Positions 15,604-24,355 of a stretch of 64,000 bases of DNA are shown here, piece by piece; the stretch's first letter is position 1, and each line of letters begins with the position of its first letter. Below the pieces are notes generated by a model. The model did no database searches and had not been told where the DNA came from. It was given only the letters and a program-made list of their open reading frames with translations. The stretch is from positions 1 through 64,000 of the forward strand of contig NZ_FOKW01000003.1 in NCBI RefSeq assembly GCF_900112205.1, read 5' to 3'. This DNA comes from Natronobacterium haloterrestre. GTDB lineage: Archaea > Halobacteriota > Halobacteria > Halobacteriales > Natrialbaceae. Position numbers and translations under genes: made by a program.

Positions 15604-16497
15604 TCAGCGGTAGTCCTCGAGAAGCCTGGGAACGCCTCGGAGGAGCGTTCGAAGGTGATCCGCGTCCTCGAGAACGTGCAACTCGGCGGTCGATATTCGC
15701 CCCTCGAAGCGTCGGGCGTCTTCTATCGGGACGTTCGTATCGTTCTCGCCGTGCCAGAGGTGAACCCTCGAGTCGACGTCGGCGAAATCGATCCCCCAGT
15801 CCGTCGCCGTGTTCCGGAACTCGGTGACTGCGCCACAGCGGTGACGGGCGAACGCCTCGAGGAAATCCGTTCTGACGATCTCTGCGACGTCGTCGGGTAC
15901 TGGCTCGTCGGTCTCCGCTGCGGTGTACTGGTCGACGACCAACGACGGATCGAGGTGGTCCGCGAGCAGCGCCTGTCCGCGGAAAAGCCCCCGAAGGACG
16001 AACGGCGCCTTCGTCGCTAAGCCGGCGAGAAGTCGTTGCATCGCCGGTGTCGCCTCGCTCACGTCGGGTGGCGTGGCTCCGGCCACGATATCGACTCGAT
16101 CGATCCGTTCGGGGAGGGCAGCCGCCGTGGCGAGTGCATACGGGCTCCCGCCGGAGAACCCGATGACACCGGCCGTCCCGACGTCGGCATCGTCCAGGAC
16201 CGCACTGACGAACTCACCGGCATCGTGGATCGCGCGGTCCGGCCACGGGGACGAACGACCGTATCCTGGCCGGTCGAGCGAGAGTAGGCGAATCCCGAGC
16301 TCCTCTGCTACCGTCTCGAACGCCATCCCCAATCGGCGAGAGCCGGGCGTCCCGTGAAGAAAGACGACGGGGACGCCCTCCGAACACCCGTATTCGGCGT
16401 ACGTGAGCTCCCGGTCGTCGTCCACGGGAACGGTTACGGTTTGATCGCCAAACGGTGCCGTCCCTCGAGGAGACGATCCGCGAGTCCGCGTTGTCAT
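15604..16497 (-). CDS. Alpha/beta hydrolase
   Basis: The 297-residue protein has the alpha/beta-hydrolase signature: FLHGTPGSRR (47-55, oxyanion region), the nucleophile elbow GFSGG with Ser115, an acidic residue in HGENDTNVP (about 248-256) and the catalytic His in DADHLR near the C-terminus. It lacks a signal peptide and should be cytoplasmic. Substrate unknown; the HGTPGSR motif is common in esterase/haloalkane-dehalogenase-like members. It is monocistronic as far as the spacing shows. Confidence 0.8.
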   Translation of the reverse strand: MTTRTRGSSPRGTAPFGDQTVTVPVDDDRELTYAEYGCSEGVPVVFLHGTPGSRRLGMAFETVAEELGIRLLSLDRPGYGRSSPWPDRAIHDAGEFVSAVLDDADVGTAGVIGFSGGSPYALATAAALPERIDRVDIVAGATPPDVSEATPAMQRLLAGLATKAPFVLRGLFRGQALLADHLDPSLVVDQYTAAETDEPVPDDVAEIVRTDFLEAFARHRCGAVTEFRNTATDWGIDFADVDSRVHLWHGENDTNVPIEDARRFEGRISTAELHVLEDADHLRTLLRGVPRLLEDYR

Positions 16498-16826
16498 CGG
16501 TTCGAGTTACTCATGGGACTGGTGAGTGACTGGCGCCGTACTAGTCCGGCGGTTTATATTGAGGCCACTCCACGTGGGCTTCCAGCCCCATGCGTCGGGT
16601 ATGAAGCGGATCGGTACTCCGATCGGGAGGCCCCGGGTCCGGAGCCGTCGGCTTCGACCCGACGGACGACGACCGCTGAATCGGTGCCGGTAATCGGGAA
16701 TCGGGAACGCCGTGGGCGCGAGTGGCGACCCTCGAGAGCGGGACGTCGGGTGCCGCGAGCGCGAGTCCGTCAGTACCCCGGAACACCGTTGTCGATACCG
16801 TACAACGATAAGGAACAGAAATACAG

Positions 16827-16847
16827 TTCTAATTAGAAATATTTAAA
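16827..16847 (+). promoter_or_regulatory. Palindrome plus TATA box before a tiny gene
   Basis: TTCTAATTAGAA (16827-16838) is a perfect 12-bp palindrome directly followed by ATATTTAAA (16839-16847). This is the strongest AT island within several kilobases. The palindrome covers the BRE position, as an operator would. Transcription would start near 16870. Confidence 0.5.
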
Positions 16848-16882
16848 CTCAGTTTCTCCGATACTTCGACCACGGATTGGGG

Positions 16883-16963
16883 ATGGACGAAGCTACACAG
16901 GACGAAGTCGACGAAGCGATTTCGGCACTCGAGGAGGACGGCGACGAGAACGACGACGAGTAG
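16883..16963 (+). CDS. 26-residue acidic peptide, possible microprotein
   Basis: A frame from ATG 16883 to TAG 16961-16963 encodes 26 residues, 15 of them Asp or Glu, with no hydrophobic segment. It starts about 36 bp after a good TATA box that carries a palindrome. The extreme acidity fits haloarchaeal proteins. The peptide may instead be incidental to a small RNA starting at the same promoter. Confidence 0.3.
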   Translation: MDEATQDEVDEAISALEEDGDENDDE

Positions 16964-17186
16964 CCGGACACCCTCGGTAGACGGAACTGCGCGCGCCGGA
17001 CGCCGTCCGCTTGCCGTCCGCGTCCCACGGCAGGGGAGGTCGTGCCGTCGCCTTCTCGGAAATTCCTCGGCACTCCGAAGCACAGTCACTCGTCGAACGG
17101 GGAGTGTTACATCTGTTTTCCGAGCGGACGGGTCGATCTCTCCTCGACGGCTGACGGACCGTGCGGCCGGAATCATCGGACGGCGG

Positions 17187-18581
17187 TCAGTGATCGTGTT
17201 CGTGGCCGGAATCCGCGACTCGTGGACCGAGGTCCGCGAACTCCTCGGGTGTCGATTCGAACGACCGCTTGCAGGTCGTCGAACAGAAGTAGTAGGCCTC
17301 ACCCTCGTGGGTAGCACTCGGCCCATCGTCGTCGACGCGCATCCCACAGACCGGATCCCGGTACTCACCCGGCGCTCCGAGGCCGCGACGATACACGTAC
17401 AGCAGGAACCCGGAGAGGGCGAACGCGACGAGGTTGAGGTAGAAGGTGTAGTCGAGTTCGAAATAGGTTTGCTCGCTCGCCGTCGTTCCGCCCTCGAGAT
17501 TCGGAACGATCCTGAGCGCGTCGAACAGCAGTTCCATGAGGAAGCCGGTAAACGCCATCGTCACGAAGAAGACGCCGAGGATGTACAGCATGACCTTCCA
17601 GCCGTAGTACTTCCGGTAGACGTTCAACACGGGAATCGTGATGAGGTCGGCGTAGACGAACGCGATGACGCCCGCGAAGCTGATACCGCCGCCCCAGAGC
17701 GCGACGGCGAACGGGACGTTTCCCATGCTGCCGACGAAGCTGATGACGGCGATTGCGACCCCCATGATCGCATTCTCGGCGATCACCAGGGGGCTCTCCC
17801 CCTCGAGGAACAGCATGTTCCAGACCCACTGCGGGACGAAGACGATAACGAACCCCGAGATGAGAAAGCCCGCGACGACGTCCGTCCAGATCATCGACCA
17901 CTCCTTGCGGTACTGGTTGGCTATCTTGTACCAGCCGCCCCACGAGCGCAGTTCCTCGTGCCACGCGCCGCTACTCGCGGCGTGCTGACGGTAGGTTTCG
18001 AGACAACCCTTGGAGCAGAACTTCAGCCGCTCGCCCCCGTCGGTCACGAGGGTGTGTTCGTCCGAGCCCGCCATCCCACAGGTCGGATCTTCCTCGATGC
18101 CGTGTTCGTGGTCGTGTCGCTCGAGTTCGGCCCGTACCTCGTCGAACAGCGCCTCGGGGAGGGTGAAGTGGACGATCATCGCCATGACGGCGATGAGGAT
18201 CAGTCCGCCGAGGAGTTCCGCGAGCAGGAACTCCCAGCCGAGCAGGATCAGGATCATCAGGCCGAGTTCGACGATGAGGTTCGTCGAAGCGAACATGAAC
18301 GCGAGGAAGTTCATCGCGTGGGCTCCCTTCTTGAACAGCCCCTTACCGATGGCGACGGCACCGAAGCTACAGCCGCTGCTCGCGGCTCCGAAGGCCGTTG
18401 CCTTCGCGAGTCCGGAGAGGTCGCCCTCGCCTAAGACCGCCGCCATGCGCTCCTTCGAGACGTACACCTGCACGAGACTCGTGATCGTGAGCCCCATGAT
18501 GATCGCCCAGGCGGCCGTCCAGAGGAACCCAACGCCGATGCGGAGCGACTCGAGAACGCCGTTGACGAGGGACACGTACAT
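17187..18581 (-). CDS. ArsP/DUF318-type permease with two YHS metal-binding domains
   Basis: The 464-residue protein has two blocks of about four membrane helices. The first contains GAASSGCSFGAVAIGKG and FMFASTNLIVELG, the permease-family signature with a Cys in the transport region. Between the blocks lies a YHS/TRASH domain (DPTCGMAGSDEH...FCSKGC), and a second ends the protein (DPVCGMRVDDD...YYFCSTTC), followed by a His-rich tail. YHS domains bind soft or heavy metals. The likely role is export of a metal, metalloid or sulfur species. It is downstream of the MFS and rhodanese-hydrolase genes on the same strand. Confidence 0.75.
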   Translation of the reverse strand: MYVSLVNGVLESLRIGVGFLWTAAWAIIMGLTITSLVQVYVSKERMAAVLGEGDLSGLAKATAFGAASSGCSFGAVAIGKGLFKKGAHAMNFLAFMFASTNLIVELGLMILILLGWEFLLAELLGGLILIAVMAMIVHFTLPEALFDEVRAELERHDHEHGIEEDPTCGMAGSDEHTLVTDGGERLKFCSKGCLETYRQHAASSGAWHEELRSWGGWYKIANQYRKEWSMIWTDVVAGFLISGFVIVFVPQWVWNMLFLEGESPLVIAENAIMGVAIAVISFVGSMGNVPFAVALWGGGISFAGVIAFVYADLITIPVLNVYRKYYGWKVMLYILGVFFVTMAFTGFLMELLFDALRIVPNLEGGTTASEQTYFELDYTFYLNLVAFALSGFLLYVYRRGLGAPGEYRDPVCGMRVDDDGPSATHEGEAYYFCSTTCKRSFESTPEEFADLGPRVADSGHEHDH

Positions 18582-18834
18582 GTCTAGCGTTTCACGGGCA
18601 TCTCTTTTCCCGATTCCCCTTCATGAGATGAAGTGGCGGCCGGAGAGGACCTATCATTCCAAAGTTCGTCCGTCGCGCATCGAACCGTGCCGCTCGCCCT
18701 CGAGTCGAGCGACCGGAAGAAGGTGGAGATCGGCCGGAAACGAGGGAGCAGACTTCTCTCGAGCGGGGTTAGTAACGAAAAGTCGGCTTCACGACTATAC
18801 CCGTGATCGAGACCGAGACCGAGACTGGGAGGGA

Positions 18835-20124
18835 TCAGTCGTCGGACGCCGCACCCCCTGCTGGTTCCGTGGCCGGTGCGGGCGGTTCGTGGGTCCCGAA
18901 CTCGGGGTGGGTCTCTTCCATCCAGCCGTACACGATGGCGCCGGAGAGGAACATCAGGAACGCGGTCACGTAGAACGCGGCCTCGGCGCTTACGAACTCC
19001 ATCGAGAGGCCGATCAGGATCGCGCCGACGCCGTACCCGGCGTCGCGCCACATCCGGTAGACGCCCATGCCGGCCGACCGCCACGTGGGGTGGGCGGCGT
19101 CGCTGGGCACGGTCATGAGGTTCGGGTACAGCAGCGCCATGCCGAGACCGGAGGCCGCGGAGAGGAGCGCCCACGCGAGGTAGCCCTCCACGAACACCAT
19201 CCCGAGGACGCCCGCCCCGGCGAGGAACATCCCCGCGACGACGGGCGGACGGCGACCGATACGGTCCGCGAGCCCCCCGGTCCCGATCTGGAGGAAGTAC
19301 ATCGCGCTGTGGACGCCGACGACGACGCCGACCGCCTCGATCGCGAGCCCCTGGCTCGTCAGGTACAGTGGGACCGCGATCCAGAACAGCGTATCCACGA
19401 AGTTCTCGACGTGGCCCGCCTGTGCGGCCGCGAACAGCGTCCTGTCGCCGTAGGTCGCCCGCTTGAGGACCTCGTCGAACGGGAGGTTCGCGTCGTGGTG
19501 GTCGTCGTCGCCCTCGAGTCGGGCGAGGTGTACGGTCTCCTTGATGAGGAAGATCGAGATCAGGAACGCAAGCACCACGACGGCCGCGAGGAAGACGAAC
19601 GGCTCGGGCCGGAGGCTCGTCCGCCCGGCGATGACGCCCGTGATCCACGCGCCAGCGGCGACGCCGGTGTAGCCGAACGCCTCGTCGATGCCGACGGCGA
19701 GCCCGCGCTGTTCGGGGCCGGCGAGGTCGATCTTGGCGTTGATCGCCATGCTCCAGGTCAGCGCCTGGTTGATTCCCAGCAGGACGTTTCCGACGGTGAT
19801 CCACGACCAGGAGGGCGCGAAGACGAGGATCACCGGGATCGGGAGTGCGGTGATCCAGCCGAGCACGAGCACCGGCTTGCGGCCGTACTCCTCGCCCCAC
19901 TTGCCCGCGTAGAGGTTGAGAAGCGCCTTGACGAAGCCGAACGAGACGACGAACGAGCCGATGACGAGGAACGACTCGACGCCGAGGACGTCCTCGCCCA
20001 GGACGGGGACGACCGTTCGTTCCGAGCCGATCGTCAGGCCGGTCGCGAACACCAGCAGGACGTGCAGCGAGAACTGCCCGAGGTGTTCGCGAATGCCCTG
20101 TTTCAGGTCGGTTTGCCCGCTCAT
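18835..20124 (-). CDS. Major facilitator superfamily transporter
   Basis: The 429-residue protein shows the MFS pattern of 12 helices with the loop motif GKWGEEYGRKPVL after helix 2 and its counterpart GGLADRIGRRPPVV after helix 8, and a hydrophilic central loop rich in His/Asp (about 205-225). Substrate is unknown. The start at 20124 is 3 bp after the stop of the rhodanese-hydrolase gene, so they form an operon, which suggests a sulfur-containing or related anion as cargo (inference). Confidence 0.85.
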   Translation of the reverse strand: MSGQTDLKQGIREHLGQFSLHVLLVFATGLTIGSERTVVPVLGEDVLGVESFLVIGSFVVSFGFVKALLNLYAGKWGEEYGRKPVLVLGWITALPIPVILVFAPSWSWITVGNVLLGINQALTWSMAINAKIDLAGPEQRGLAVGIDEAFGYTGVAAGAWITGVIAGRTSLRPEPFVFLAAVVVLAFLISIFLIKETVHLARLEGDDDHHDANLPFDEVLKRATYGDRTLFAAAQAGHVENFVDTLFWIAVPLYLTSQGLAIEAVGVVVGVHSAMYFLQIGTGGLADRIGRRPPVVAGMFLAGAGVLGMVFVEGYLAWALLSAASGLGMALLYPNLMTVPSDAAHPTWRSAGMGVYRMWRDAGYGVGAILIGLSMEFVSAEAAFYVTAFLMFLSGAIVYGWMEETHPEFGTHEPPAPATEPAGGAASDD

Positions 20125-20127
20125 CGA

Positions 20128-21243
20128 TTACTCGGCTGCACAGCGGTTAGGGCCCAGTTCGAGCTCGGACAGCTCTTCGTCGGGGACGTCCTCCTGCCCG
20201 ACGTTCGTGCGCTTGACGCGCTCGAAGTTCGGCGGATGGTCCGGGATGTCCGAGGCGAGCGTCTCGACGAACTCCTCGCGGTCACGGTCGAGATCAGCGT
20301 TTTGCGCTTCGACGTCACCGAGTGTCGCAGTCACCGGTGGGTCGGGTGATCCGGGATCGTGTGCCGGCAGGACGACGGCGTCGGCCGGGCGGTCCAGCAA
20401 GCGCTGGAGGCCCTCGTAGAGCGTGGCGGCGTTCCCTTCGACGTCGGAGTCTTCGATCCCGGCTTCGACGCCGAGTTCGACGCGGCCGACGCTCTCGTGG
20501 AAGAGCGTATCGCCCGTGAGCAGGGCCTCGCCCTCGAGATCGAACGAGACGCTGCCCTCGCTGTGTCCCGGCGTGTGGATTACGTCGACGTCGACGGTCC
20601 CGACCTCGAGTGTCTCGCCGTCCTCGATCGGGGTCGCGTCGATCTCGAGTGCGTCCTTCGGATGGAGGTAATACGGGACGTCGTGTCGCTCGGCGAGTTC
20701 CGCGCCGCCGGAGACGTGGTCGGCGTGCGCGTGCGTGTCGAAGACGCCGACGAGGTCGGCGTCGTGCTCCTCGAGGATCGCGTCGTACTCGTCGAGGTAG
20801 TGGGAGGGGTCGAAGACGGCGGCCTCGCCGTCCGAGAGCAGGACGTGCGAGAGACAGCCCTTCCCGGGACGGGCGACCTGAACGAGCGTGCCCTCGAGGT
20901 CGGCCGGAACGGGCGCGCTCCGGTGGACGCGGCTCCAGCCGTTCATCCCGTCGGTCAGCGTCGCGGCGTCGTAGCCCATCTCCCCCAGGAGTTCCGTCGC
21001 CGTCTGCGAGACGACGCCCGCGGCACAGACGGTGACGACCTCGCGATCGTCGGGCAGTCCCGCGAGTTGCTCTTCGGCGGCTTCCCGGTCCTCGACCAGT
21101 TCGTCGTAGACGTCGACGTTGACGCTGTACGGAACGTGCCACTCCTCGTACTCCGCTTCGTGGCGAACGTCGAGGACGAGGACGTCCTCGCGTTCGTCGT
21201 CGTACAACCGCTCAGCGAGTTCGTCCGGTGAGACGTCGGTCAT
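20128..21243 (-). CDS. Rhodanese-metallo-beta-lactamase fusion (persulfide-handling hydrolase)
   Basis: The 371-residue protein joins a rhodanese domain (about 5-105) with Cys73 in VCAAGVVS, to a metallo-beta-lactamase domain with THAHADH (170-176), a second metal ligand in HTPGHSEGS and LLTGDTLF. Persulfide dioxygenases (ETHE1-like) and related enzymes have this domain pair in either order; they oxidise or hydrolyse persulfides. ATG 21243 is used since an upstream in-frame extension is unlike the family and would cross the palindrome. It leads the operon with the MFS carrier and is divergent from a bat-type regulator. Confidence 0.85.
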   Translation of the reverse strand: MTDVSPDELAERLYDDEREDVLVLDVRHEAEYEEWHVPYSVNVDVYDELVEDREAAEEQLAGLPDDREVVTVCAAGVVSQTATELLGEMGYDAATLTDGMNGWSRVHRSAPVPADLEGTLVQVARPGKGCLSHVLLSDGEAAVFDPSHYLDEYDAILEEHDADLVGVFDTHAHADHVSGGAELAERHDVPYYLHPKDALEIDATPIEDGETLEVGTVDVDVIHTPGHSEGSVSFDLEGEALLTGDTLFHESVGRVELGVEAGIEDSDVEGNAATLYEGLQRLLDRPADAVVLPAHDPGSPDPPVTATLGDVEAQNADLDRDREEFVETLASDIPDHPPNFERVKRTNVGQEDVPDEELSELELGPNRCAAE

Positions 21244-21280
21244 CGTGTCTCCCCGTAGGAGTGACGTTCGAATATAGGTG

Positions 21281-21300
21281 GTGCCGGTCATGACCGGCAC
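21281..21300. promoter_or_regulatory. Perfect 20-bp palindrome between divergent genes
   Basis: GTGCCGGTCATGACCGGCAC is a perfect inverted repeat centred in the 88-bp gap between the rhodanese-hydrolase gene (starting at 21243 leftward) and the bat-type regulator (starting at 21332 rightward). An AT element AATATA lies at 21271-21276. The position and symmetry mark it as a dimer operator, most simply for the neighbouring regulator. Confidence 0.7.
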
Positions 21301-21331
21301 AGTTACCCGTCCGGCGATCGAACGTCGAACC

Positions 21332-22066
21332 ATGAGCCTGTACGAGGCCTCGTTCCGCGTGAAACACGAGTGTCCCTACCGGGAGATTTCGGAACGCCAC
21401 CCGGACCTCACGATACGCGAGTGGTACCTGAGCGACTGCCAGGTGCTCGAGATCACGTCCTCGGAGACGCCGACCGACGAGTTGCTCGAGGAGATCGACG
21501 CCCTGGGAACGGTGCTCCACGAGTCGGTCGACGACTCGGGGTTGCACGTGGTCACGCAGGCGTGTCTCTGCTCGCTCGAGGAGTCGATCATCGACCGGTT
21601 CGAGGAGTACAACTGTCTGTACCAGCCGCCGACGATCCACCGCCACGGCTGGGAACACTACACGGTGATCGCCTTCGACGAGGGGGACGTGCGGGCCCTG
21701 CTCCGCGATCTCGAGGCCGACCGGGACATCGACGTTCTCTCGAAGACCGCCGTCGCGGAACAGGCGATCCCCCACAGCATGCTGGCTCCCGTCGACCAGC
21801 TCTTCGAGGACCTCACCGACCGACAACTGGCGGCGCTCCGGCTGGCCCTCGAGAGCGGGTACTACGAGCAGCCCCGGAAGGCGTCGCTGCGCGAGTTAGC
21901 CGAGCGGACGTCGGTGGCCCGCTCGACCTACGAGGAGCACCTCCGGAAGGCGGAGAACAAACTGCTGACGAACGCGGGGGAGTTCCTGCGACTGGTGACC
22001 GCGACGTCGACCGACGATCCCCTGCAGGTCGAGGGGGCGGCGCGGTCCGAGGGTCGAGCCGACTGA
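21332..22066 (+). CDS. Bat-type HTH transcriptional regulator of the sulfur cluster
   Basis: The 244-residue protein starts MSLYEASFRVKHECPYREIS and has an N-terminal ligand-type domain containing several cysteines (ECPY, DCQV, ACLCS, NCLY), followed by a bat-type HTH (LTDRQLAALRLALESGYYE, ASLRELAERTSVARSTYEEHL). Cysteines clustered in the sensing domain could respond to persulfides, redox state or metals (inference). ATG 21332 excludes the 20-bp palindrome from the coding region. Divergent arrangement with the rhodanese-hydrolase operon suggests it regulates that operon. Confidence 0.8.
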   Translation: MSLYEASFRVKHECPYREISERHPDLTIREWYLSDCQVLEITSSETPTDELLEEIDALGTVLHESVDDSGLHVVTQACLCSLEESIIDRFEEYNCLYQPPTIHRHGWEHYTVIAFDEGDVRALLRDLEADRDIDVLSKTAVAEQAIPHSMLAPVDQLFEDLTDRQLAALRLALESGYYEQPRKASLRELAERTSVARSTYEEHLRKAENKLLTNAGEFLRLVTATSTDDPLQVEGAARSEGRAD

Positions 22067-22092
22067 CCCCCGTCGTCGACCGTCCGGCGCGC

Positions 22093-22416
22093 TCAGCCGA
22101 TCGTGAGAACCTCGTCGGCCTCCTCGACGATCCGGAGGTAGTCGTCCATCGACGATCGGGGTCTGAGGTCGTCGGCCTCCAGATCCCGGGAGTCGAGGCA
22201 GGTGCCGCAGGCGAACAGCTCACCGCCGTTTTGCACGTACTTTCGCATCACGCCCGGGGGGTTGAACTTCTCGGTCTCGAGGTCGGGCGCGTCGACCCCG
22301 TCGCCGAGGAGGAAGACCTCGACGTCGTGGTCGTCGTCGAGAGCGGTGTTGGCCAGTCGGAAGGCGTTCCAGACCCGTTCGGCGTCGTTCGTCTCGAGGA
22401 CGATTCCGAGGTGCAT
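22093..22416 (-). CDS. DsrE-family sulfur relay protein
   Basis: The 107-residue protein has the DsrE/DsrF fold pattern: MHLGIVLETNDAERVWNAFRLA, a central VEVFLLGDGVDAPDLE, and the conserved Cys region ELFACGTCLDSRDLE (CxxC). DsrE-like proteins carry sulfur atoms on a cysteine or form part of sulfurtransfer chains. It lies next to the rhodanese-hydrolase cluster and is convergent with the bat-type regulator, supporting a sulfur-handling role. Confidence 0.75.
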   Translation of the reverse strand: MHLGIVLETNDAERVWNAFRLANTALDDDHDVEVFLLGDGVDAPDLETEKFNPPGVMRKYVQNGGELFACGTCLDSRDLEADDLRPRSSMDDYLRIVEEADEVLTIG

Positions 22417-22539
22417 ACCCGCGTGTTCGTCGAATGCGCACTTGAAGCGTGGCGATGATTCTCTCGGCGTCGAAATCGTGCGGGAAATCCTGCCGGAGAT
22501 CGAGGCTACCGGCCGTATCGGATCCGGCTCGAGACCGCG

Positions 22540-23859
22540 CTATCGTCGGTCGAGGTCCGACTCGAGGTCGACCCCCGCTCCCTCGAGGACGTCGAAGAAC
22601 CCGGGGAAGGAGACGTCGACGTGGTCCGCGCCCCGGATCGTCGTCTCGCCCTCCGCGACCAGGCCCGCGAGCGCGAGCGCCATGATGATACGGTGGTCGT
22701 CGCACCCGTCGACCGTCGCACCCTCGAGACTCGACTCGCCGCCGTGGACCGTCAGCGAGTCATGCTCCTCTGTGGTCTCGACCCCGAGTTTCCCGAGTTC
22801 CTCGGCCATCGCGCTCACGCGGTCGGTCTCCTTGTAGCGGACGTGTTCGGCGTTCGCGATCGTCGTGTCGCCGTCGGCGACCGCGCCGAGCGTCGCGATC
22901 GTCGGCAGCAGGTCCGGCGTGTCCTCGACCGAGACCTCGATCCCCTCGAGCGGGGCGGCGGCGACCTCGATCGCGCCCTCCTCGCGGTCCCAGGTCACGT
23001 CGGCACCCATCCGGTCGACGATTTGGACGATGGCGGTGTCGCCCTGTGCGCTCGGGTGGGCACCCTCGATGCGAAGTCCGTCGTCGCCGGCGATCGCCCC
23101 CGCCGCCAGCGGGTAGGAGATCGACGAGAAGTCACCCGGGACGGCGTACTCGCCGCCCGCGGGCGAGTAGGTCTGCCCCCCGTCGACGGCGAACCCGCGG
23201 TCGGTTTGGCGCGCGTCGACGCCGAACGCCTCGAGTACCTCGAGCGTGATGTCGACGTAGGGCGCGGACTTGAGTTCCGTCTCGAGGTCGATCTCGATCC
23301 CCTCGTCGGTCACCGCGCCGGCCATCAGCAGCGCCGTGATGTACTGCGAGGAGACGTCGCCGGGGATCGACACCTCGCCGCCCGCCAGCGGTCCCGTGAC
23401 GACCAGCGGTGCCTGCCCGTTCCCGCGAGTGCTCTCGGCGTCCGCCCCCAGATCGGTGAGGGCCTCGAGCAGCGGCCCCTGCGGTCGCGAACGCAGCGAC
23501 TCGTCGCCGGTGAGCACCGAGGTTCCGTCCGCGAGCGCGGCGGCGGCGGTCACAAGCCGCATCGTCGTGCCGCTGTTTCCGCAGTCGATGACGTCTGCGG
23601 GCACGCCCGGGCGGCCGGCGAAGCCCTCGATCTCGAGGGCGGCCGTGCCGCCGTCGCTTTCCGCCTCGCGTCGCTCGACGTCGCCGCCGAAGCGGTCGAC
23701 GGCGCCGGCCGTGGCACGCGTGTCGGCGCTCCAGAGGGCGTCCCGCACGGTCGCGCCGTCGGCGTAGCCGGCGGCGAGGATGGCCCGGTGGGTGTAGCTC
23801 TTCGACGGCGGTGCCCTGACCGTCCCTCGAACGCGCGAGGGCGAGATGGTGACGTTCAT
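22540..23859 (-). CDS. aroA: 5-enolpyruvylshikimate-3-phosphate synthase
   Basis: The 439-residue protein catalyses transfer of enolpyruvyl from PEP to shikimate 3-phosphate in aromatic amino acid synthesis. Visible EPSPS motifs are [14 protein letters not shown] (17-30, with Lys20 and Ser21), [26 protein letters not shown], and the late RYKETDR and [10 protein letters not shown]. Length is normal. ATG 23859 begins [10 protein letters not shown], the usual short start. It stands alone between DsrE and the cupin gene. Confidence 0.93.
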   Translation of the reverse strand: MNVTISPSRVRGTVRAPPSKSYTHRAILAAGYADGATVRDALWSADTRATAGAVDRFGGDVERREAESDGGTAALEIEGFAGRPGVPADVIDCGNSGTTMRLVTAAAALADGTSVLTGDESLRSRPQGPLLEALTDLGADAESTRGNGQAPLVVTGPLAGGEVSIPGDVSSQYITALLMAGAVTDEGIEIDLETELKSAPYVDITLEVLEAFGVDARQTDRGFAVDGGQTYSPAGGEYAVPGDFSSISYPLAAGAIAGDDGLRIEGAHPSAQGDTAIVQIVDRMGADVTWDREEGAIEVAAAPLEGIEVSVEDTPDLLPTIATLGAVADGDTTIANAEHVRYKETDRVSAMAEELGKLGVETTEEHDSLTVHGGESSLEGATVDGCDDHRIIMALALAGLVAEGETTIRGADHVDVSFPGFFDVLEGAGVDLESDLDRR

Positions 23860-23998
23860 GCTCGCGGTGTGGGTCGGCGTGCCTATACCGATACCGGTCC
23901 GGGGGAAAATTGGGACGGGAACAGATTCGCCGACCGGACGCGAAACGACGAGCGACCCCACCAACGCTTGATACGCGCTCGGTCGGCAGGAACCCGTG

Positions 23999-24319
23999 AT
24001 GTCCGATTACACGACCGTCAACTACCGCGACGTCGACGACCGTGGCGGGATGCACTTCCTCCGCGACGAACTCGACTGCGAGAACCTGGGCGTGACCGTC
24101 CTCGAGTGCGACCCCGGCTGGGAGGGAAAGCCCCACGACCACGGCGACGAGGGTCACGAGGAGGTGTACGTCCTGACGGAGGGCGAAGCCACTGTCACCG
24201 TCGAGGGCGACGAGATCGAGATGAGCGAGGGCGACGCCGTCAGGATCGCCCCGGACGCGACGCGCACGATCCACGGCGGCGATACCGAGAGTCGGTTCGT
24301 CCTGATGGGCGCGCCGTAG
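23999..24319 (+). CDS. Small cupin-domain protein
   Basis: The 106-residue protein is a single cupin barrel: motif 1 with [19 protein letters not shown] (two or three His and a Glu as metal ligands) and motif 2 with [17 protein letters not shown]. Such single-domain cupins bind a metal and a small ligand or act as isomerases and dioxygenases; the substrate is unknown. ATG 23999 is used over GTG 23996. It is divergent from aroA. Confidence 0.8.
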   Translation: MSDYTTVNYRDVDDRGGMHFLRDELDCENLGVTVLECDPGWEGKPHDHGDEGHEEVYVLTEGEATVTVEGDEIEMSEGDAVRIAPDATRTIHGGDTESRFVLMGAP

Positions 24320-24355
24320 GCCGGCCGCGGACCGCGATCGGTCCCGGTCCCGGGT

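Larger units (their letters stand above)
16498..17186. other. Long intergenic region
   Basis: Almost 700 bp. Apart from one possible 26-codon gene and its promoter, I see no gene. There is a TTTATATT element near 16551-16558 and a small hairpin (GATCGG, loop TACT, CGATC) near 16610-16625. Confidence 0.5.

Noticed and set aside
18010-20349. A 779-codon plus-strand frame
   Set aside because: It is antisense to the permease and MFS genes, with Arg/Asp/His-rich low-information content. Real motifs are on the other strand.
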